The notes beneath the pieces were generated by a model. The model made no database searches. It was not told the DNA's origin and worked only from the letters and a program-made list of their open reading frames with translations. From Actinoplanes xinjiangensis (lineage in GTDB: Bacteria > Actinomycetota > Actinomycetes > Mycobacteriales > Micromonosporaceae): a DNA stretch of 64,000 nt. Numbering within the stretch: position 1 is the stretch's first letter; each line of letters opens with the position of its first letter. The translations under genes and the position numbers were made by a program. The DNA lies in assembly GCF_003148685.1 (NCBI RefSeq), contig NZ_QGGR01000001.1:434001-498000 (forward strand), in the 5' to 3' direction. This document shows, piece by piece, positions 60,186 through 64,000 of this stretch.

Positions 60186-60920
60186 TCAGCCGAGCTGGAC
60201 GTACACGTCGTCGAGCTGGCCGTGGTACATGTCGCCGTCCTTGGCGAGGTTCGGGCCGCCGACGCGCAGGGGCATCGCGTTGTCGATGGTGACGGTGGCC
60301 GGGACGGCGGTCCGGCCGCCGGCGGTGCCGTCGACGGAGACGGAGAGGGTGCCGTTGGTGCGCTCGCAGACGATGCGGTGCCAGTTGCCGTCGGCGACCG
60401 GGCGGGCGGACAGGACGGAGAACGTCTGCTTGGTGGTACGCGCGACCAGGACGCACTGTGCGCGCCCGCTGCGGCCGGTGACCTGCATCTTCCACTGGCT
60501 CTCGGTGTTGGCGACGCCCTTCTGCATGATGTTGGCGTTGCCGCTGAGCTGGGCGGTGGTGACCCGGACGCTGGCGGCCCACTTGAAGTTGCGGGTGCCG
60601 GGGTCGAGGTCGGCGTCGTCGGGTGCTTCGAGGAGGGCCTTGGCGCAGGTGGGTGTGGTGGCGGCGCAGACGCCGGGGAAGGTCGCGTACCGGTTGACGC
60701 CTTCGGAGGCGATGGCGATCTGGCCGTTGGCGGCACCGCGGATCAGCAGGGCGGCGCCGCGACCGGAGAGGTCGGAGATCTTGCCGGCGGTGACGCCACC
60801 GTCGAAGTTGTAGCGGGCGACGAGGGCGGGGCCGGTGGGCTCGACGGCCGCCATGGCGGGAGCGGCGAGCAGAGGCATGGTGAACAGTGCGGTCAGGGTC
60901 GAGAGCCTGAGGATCTTCAT
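60186..60920 (-). CDS. Secreted LamG/concanavalin-like domain protein
   Basis: A 244-residue secreted protein. A Sec signal peptide is clear (MKILRLSTLTALFTMPLLAA, with PAMA cleavage near residue 25). The mature part is one LamG-type beta-sandwich: LVARYNFDGG, FKWAASVRVTTAQ, NIMQKGVANTESQWKMQVTG, WHRIVCERTNGTLSVSVDG and GQLDDVYVQL. Such domains bind sugars or proteins at the surface. Two Cys pairs may form disulfides. Relatives often carry extra catalytic domains; here it stands alone. No clear ribosome binding site precedes the ATG; the promoter region is AT-rich. Confidence 0.87.
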   Translation of the reverse strand: MKILRLSTLTALFTMPLLAAPAMAAVEPTGPALVARYNFDGGVTAGKISDLSGRGAALLIRGAANGQIAIASEGVNRYATFPGVCAATTPTCAKALLEAPDDADLDPGTRNFKWAASVRVTTAQLSGNANIMQKGVANTESQWKMQVTGRSGRAQCVLVARTTKQTFSVLSARPVADGNWHRIVCERTNGTLSVSVDGTAGGRTAVPATVTIDNAMPLRVGGPNLAKDGDMYHGQLDDVYVQLG

Positions 60921-60985
60921 GAGAGAAAGATGGACTATTGGGCGTTTTGGTGCATTAACTGCCTGAAAAAGTAGATCTAACGGGG

Positions 60986-61357
60986 TCAGAGAAGACCCTC
61001 GGACTCGGCGATCAGGCAGACCGCGACCAGGCGCAGCAGCGGGAAACCGGCGGCCAGCCACTCGGCGCCGGACATCGGGGCGAAGCCGGGCTCCGGCAGC
61101 GGGCGGCCCGCCCGGATGCTCCCGGCGGCGATCGACCGGGCGTAGGAGGCCAGACCGCCGGCGTCGGCGATCCGGCCGGCGCCGCGGAGGGCCTCCCGGA
61201 TCGCGGCGGCGTGCTGGTCGAGGCGGGCGAGCAGGGCGGGCTCGGTGAACGCGGCGGTGAGACCGTCGACGCCGACCCGGGCCATCATCTCGTCGAGGTA
61301 GGCACCGGCGGAACGGACGGCGGAAACGGCGGCGATCGGGGCGGCGAAATTCGTCAT
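60986..61357 (-). CDS. Hypothetical 123-aa helical protein
   Basis: An Ala-rich all-helical protein (VRSAGAYLDEMMARVGVDGL, LARLDQHAAAIREALRG, and a C-terminal LLRLVAVCLIAESEGLL). It resembles, from memory, a small family found near natural-product genes (possibly DUF6401), but this is not secure. The ATG lies close to a possible -10 (CATTAG), and no ribosome binding site is visible, so the mRNA may be leaderless. Confidence 0.7.
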   Translation of the reverse strand: MTNFAAPIAAVSAVRSAGAYLDEMMARVGVDGLTAAFTEPALLARLDQHAAAIREALRGAGRIADAGGLASYARSIAAGSIRAGRPLPEPGFAPMSGAEWLAAGFPLLRLVAVCLIAESEGLL

Positions 61358-61376
61358 GCCGAGAAACCTAATGTGC

Positions 61377-61411
61377 GCCGTTCGGCCACGACAGGGGCGT
61401 GACCGAACGGC
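61377..61411 (-). terminator. Terminator of hrpA
   Basis: Arms at 61377-61390 and 61398-61411 (GCCGTTCGG.CACG) pair with one mismatch. It lies 28 bases past the hrpA stop and also within the promoter region of the 123-aa gene. Confidence 0.65.
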
Positions 61412-61438
61412 ACCGGGGGCGCACCGAACCGCAACCGA

Positions 61439-64000
61439 CTACAGCGGAAGAGCGTCCATGGCCTTGAATATGCGCTTGTCAGAGACGGCGTACGCGGTAC
61501 CGAGAGCCTGCGCGAAGTAGTTGATCCGCAACTCCTCGATCATCCAGCGGATCTCCCGCAGACCCTCCTCGGCGGGACCGTTCGCGGGTGCCGAGTTCCT
61601 CAGTTCGCGGTACTCCGCCTCGATCTCGTGGATCTGCGTGGTGAGTTGCCGGTCGCGTCCGAGACTGCCGCCGAGCCGGTCCAGCCGGTGCACGATGCCG
61701 CGCAGGTAGCGGGGCATGTGGTGCAGCTGCCGCCACCCGGTCTCGGTGACGAACCCGGGATGGACCAGTCCCTTGAGCTGCTGCCGCACGTCGGCGAGGG
61801 CGGGCAGCATCGCCGGGTCGCGCAGCTGCTTGAGGCGCTGCTCGACGTCGTACGCCGTGGACAGCACCGCCTGCACCTGGCCGACGAGGTTGGCGACCGC
61901 GTCGACGAGGTCCTGCCGGACGGTGTCGCGCAGCGACGCGAACTCGACCGACGACCACACCGGTCCACCGGCCTCGGCGACGAGCCGGTCCACGGCCGCG
62001 CCCGCGCAGTCGTCGAGCAGCTCGGCGATCGACCGGTACGGGTTGGCCCGGGACAGTTCCAGCTTGGCCCGGTTGTCGAGCCGACCCTGGAGGAACCGGG
62101 CGGCCGGGGGCAGCGTGAGCAGCAGCAGCCGGCGTGTCCCGGCGGTCATCGCGACCCGCTGGGACGCCTCGTCCTCGAACACGCGGATCGCCACGCTGTC
62201 GCCCTCGTCGACGAGCGCCGGCCACACGTTGACTTCGTAGCCGCCGCGCACCTGGGCGACCCGCCGGGGTATCGCGCCGAAGTCGTTGGCGGTGATGCCG
62301 CGCCGTTCGATGTTGCCGGCCGCCCGGGAGATGGTGGCCTGCACCTTGGGGGCGAGCTGACGGCGCAGCACCTCCAGGTCGCGGCCCTCGGCGACGACCT
62401 CGCCGGCCTCGTTGACGATCCGGAAGTTCATCCGCAGGTGGTCGGGCACCTGGTCGGGCCGCCACGCGTCGCGCGGGACCACGGTGCCGGTGAGCCGCCG
62501 CAGCTCGTTGCCGATGGCGTCGGGCAGCGGGCCGCGCCGGGCCGGGACCCGGTCGAGGACGGCCTCGGCCCAGTCCGGCACGGGCACGAAGCTGGTGCGC
62601 AGATGTTTGGGCAGGGCCCGGATCAGCGCGATCACGACCTCCTTGCGGAAGCCGGGTACCGACCAGCCGAAGTCGTCGGCGTCGACCTTGTTGATCAGGT
62701 CGAGCGGGATGCGGACGCTGACGCCGTCGGCCGCGGTGTTGGGCTCGAACGTGTAGGAGAGCGGCATCTTCACGCCGTTGGACAGCCAGGCGTCCGGGAA
62801 CTGCTGCGGATCGATCGTGTCCCGCCCGGCGTTGACCAGGTCGTCGCGGGTGAACGTGAGCAGGTCCGGGGTCTCGACGCGGGCTTTCTTCCACCAGCCG
62901 TCGAAGTGCCGCGATGAGACGACGTCGCCCGGGATCCGCGCGTCGTAGAGGGCGTAGACCGTCTCGTCGTCGACGGCGATGTCCCGCCGGCGGGCCCGGT
63001 TCTCGATCTCGGTGATGCGTTCGAGGAGCCGTCTGTTCTCGGCGAAGAACTTGTGATGGGTCTCCCAGTCGCCTTCGACGAGCGCGTGCCGGATGAACAA
63101 CTCCCGGGAGGCGACCGGATCGACCCGGCTGTATCCGACGCGGCGGCGCGGCACGATCGGCAGACCGTAGAGGGTCACCTTCTCGAACGCCATGACGGCG
63201 CCCATCTTGCGGTCCCAATGCGGTTCGCTGTAACTGTGTTTCACCAGGTGCGGCGCGAGTTTCTCGGCCCATTCCGGCTCGATCCGCGCATTCACCCGGC
63301 CCCACAGCCGGCTGGTCTCGACCAGTTCGGCCGACATCACCCAGCGCGGTTGCCGCTTGAACAGCGCCGAACCCGGGAAGATCGCGAACTTCGCGCCGCG
63401 GGCGCCGATGTATTCGCGTTTCTCCTGGTCCTTCATGCCGACGTGGCTGAGCAGGCCCGCGAGCAGGGCGGTGTGCACCGCCTGTGCCGCGACTCCCGCC
63501 TCCCAGTCCTCCTTGAGAGAGAGTTCGAGGGTACGGGCGACCTGCTTCAGCTGGGAGTAGATGTCCTGCCACTCCCGTACCCGCAGATAGTTCAGGAATT
63601 CGCTGCGGCACAGCCGGCGGAACTGGTTGCCGGACAGCTCCTGCTGTTTCTCCCGCAGATAGCGCCACAGGTTGAGATAGCTGAAGAAGTCCGATTCCTT
63701 GTCGACGAACCGGGCGTGTTTCTCGTCGGCCTGCTGCTGTTTCTCGGCGGGCCGTTCCCGCGGGTCCTGGATCGACAGGGCGGCCGCGATGACCATCACC
63801 TCGGCGGCGCACTCCTGCCGGTCGCCCTCGATGACCATGCGGGCGAGCCGGGGGTCGACGGGCAACTGGGCGAGCTGGCGGCCCATCGGGGTGAGTTTCC
63901 GGTCGTCGAGGGCGCCGAGTTCCTCGAGCAGCTTGACGCCGTCGGTGATGTTGCGCCGGTCGGGCGGGTCGATGAACGGGAATTTCTGGAGATCACCGAG
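61439..64000 (-). CDS. hrpA: ATP-dependent RNA helicase HrpA, C-terminal part (cut by window edge)
   Basis: The frame is open to base 64000; 853 residues are seen of an expected 1300 or so. The first visible residues (LGDLQKFPFIDPPDRRNITD, GVKLLEELGALDD) are the HA2/ratchet region after the RecA-like helicase core, which lies outside the window. Then come the conserved TPMGRQLAQLPVDPRLARMV and, from about visible residue 400, the long DUF3418 C-terminal domain typical of HrpA (YTFEPNTAADGVSVRIPLDL). HrpA is a DEAH-box helicase acting on mRNA or stalled ribosomes. Confidence 0.94.
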   Translation of the reverse strand, partial: LGDLQKFPFIDPPDRRNITDGVKLLEELGALDDRKLTPMGRQLAQLPVDPRLARMVIEGDRQECAAEVMVIAAALSIQDPRERPAEKQQQADEKHARFVDKESDFFSYLNLWRYLREKQQELSGNQFRRLCRSEFLNYLRVREWQDIYSQLKQVARTLELSLKEDWEAGVAAQAVHTALLAGLLSHVGMKDQEKREYIGARGAKFAIFPGSALFKRQPRWVMSAELVETSRLWGRVNARIEPEWAEKLAPHLVKHSYSEPHWDRKMGAVMAFEKVTLYGLPIVPRRRVGYSRVDPVASRELFIRHALVEGDWETHHKFFAENRRLLERITEIENRARRRDIAVDDETVYALYDARIPGDVVSSRHFDGWWKKARVETPDLLTFTRDDLVNAGRDTIDPQQFPDAWLSNGVKMPLSYTFEPNTAADGVSVRIPLDLINKVDADDFGWSVPGFRKEVVIALIRALPKHLRTSFVPVPDWAEAVLDRVPARRGPLPDAIGNELRRLTGTVVPRDAWRPDQVPDHLRMNFRIVNEAGEVVAEGRDLEVLRRQLAPKVQATISRAAGNIERRGITANDFGAIPRRVAQVRGGYEVNVWPALVDEGDSVAIRVFEDEASQRVAMTAGTRRLLLLTLPPAARFLQGRLDNRAKLELSRANPYRSIAELLDDCAGAAVDRLVAEAGGPVWSSVEFASLRDTVRQDLVDAVANLVGQVQAVLSTAYDVEQRLKQLRDPAMLPALADVRQQLKGLVHPGFVTETGWRQLHHMPRYLRGIVHRLDRLGGSLGRDRQLTTQIHEIEAEYRELRNSAPANGPAEEGLREIRWMIEELRINYFAQALGTAYAVSDKRIFKAMDALPL

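Overview
This window is chromosomal DNA of a high-GC actinobacterium, most likely Micromonosporaceae and Actinoplanes-like (inference from gene content; no 16S is present). Pointers are mycothiol ligase mshC, an F420-type LLM oxidoreductase, a SecA2, glucosyl-3-phosphoglycerate synthase, SigB/F-type sigma signalling, GTG starts, and many GTGA/ATGA stop-start overlaps. No tRNA, rRNA, transposase, integrase or CRISPR array is visible. Both window edges cut genes: a histidine kinase on the left and hrpA on the right.

Layout. 1-2 kb: end of a two-component system and a small secreted peptide gene. 2-6.6 kb (minus): operon LLM oxidoreductase, histidine phosphatase, DUF3090, SCO1664-like protein, mshC. 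6.8-9.8 kb: aldo/keto reductase, a WXG-like secretion-associated trio, and a DUF5703-like gene. 9.8-13.7 kb: His-rich protein, M20 peptidase, hemerythrin, LysR regulator. 13.7-17.1 kb: ClpC-type ATPase divergent from an NYN/PIN-like gene, with a HAIR-like inverted repeat between them. 17.9-23.0 kb: a tightly coupled five-gene unit around a three-domain FtsK/EccC-like ATPase, not recognised as a described system. 23-30.6 kb: DUF72, DksA/TraR-type regulator, uridine-kinase-like protein without a P-loop, lone winged-helix regulator, SecA2, two sugar/alcohol dehydrogenases. 30.8-32.9 kb: gpgS and a glycosyltransferase. 33-35.7 kb: a partner-switching module of two STAS-kinase fusions and a sigma factor fused to a STAS domain. 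36-40 kb: a 1361-residue Gly/Pro repeat protein. 41-49.4 kb: glutamate-cysteine-ligase-like gene, cobalamin genes (chelatase, cobO, cobB, cobE-like) behind a cobalamin riboswitch, gluconokinase. 49.5-64 kb: citrate synthase, universal stress protein, GGDEF-EAL protein, xthA, SpoIIE-type phosphatase next to a B12-binding protein with the CarH light-sensor signature, a six-unit palindromic repeat array, a LamG-like secreted protein, and hrpA.

How the parts may work together (inference). The sigma-STAS fusion and both STAS-kinase fusions each have a sigB/F-like promoter (GTTT, 14-16 bases, GGG), as does the DksA-type gene; a looser version precedes hemerythrin. This suggests a local stress regulon. 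All three STAS domains lack the phosphorylatable serine, so the switch may not work by the textbook phosphorylation cycle. The phosphatase/B12 pair at 55.8-58.5 kb could feed a light or cobalamin signal into the same type of network. Tandem duplications of 60-66 bp recur in the window, two of them over stop codons.
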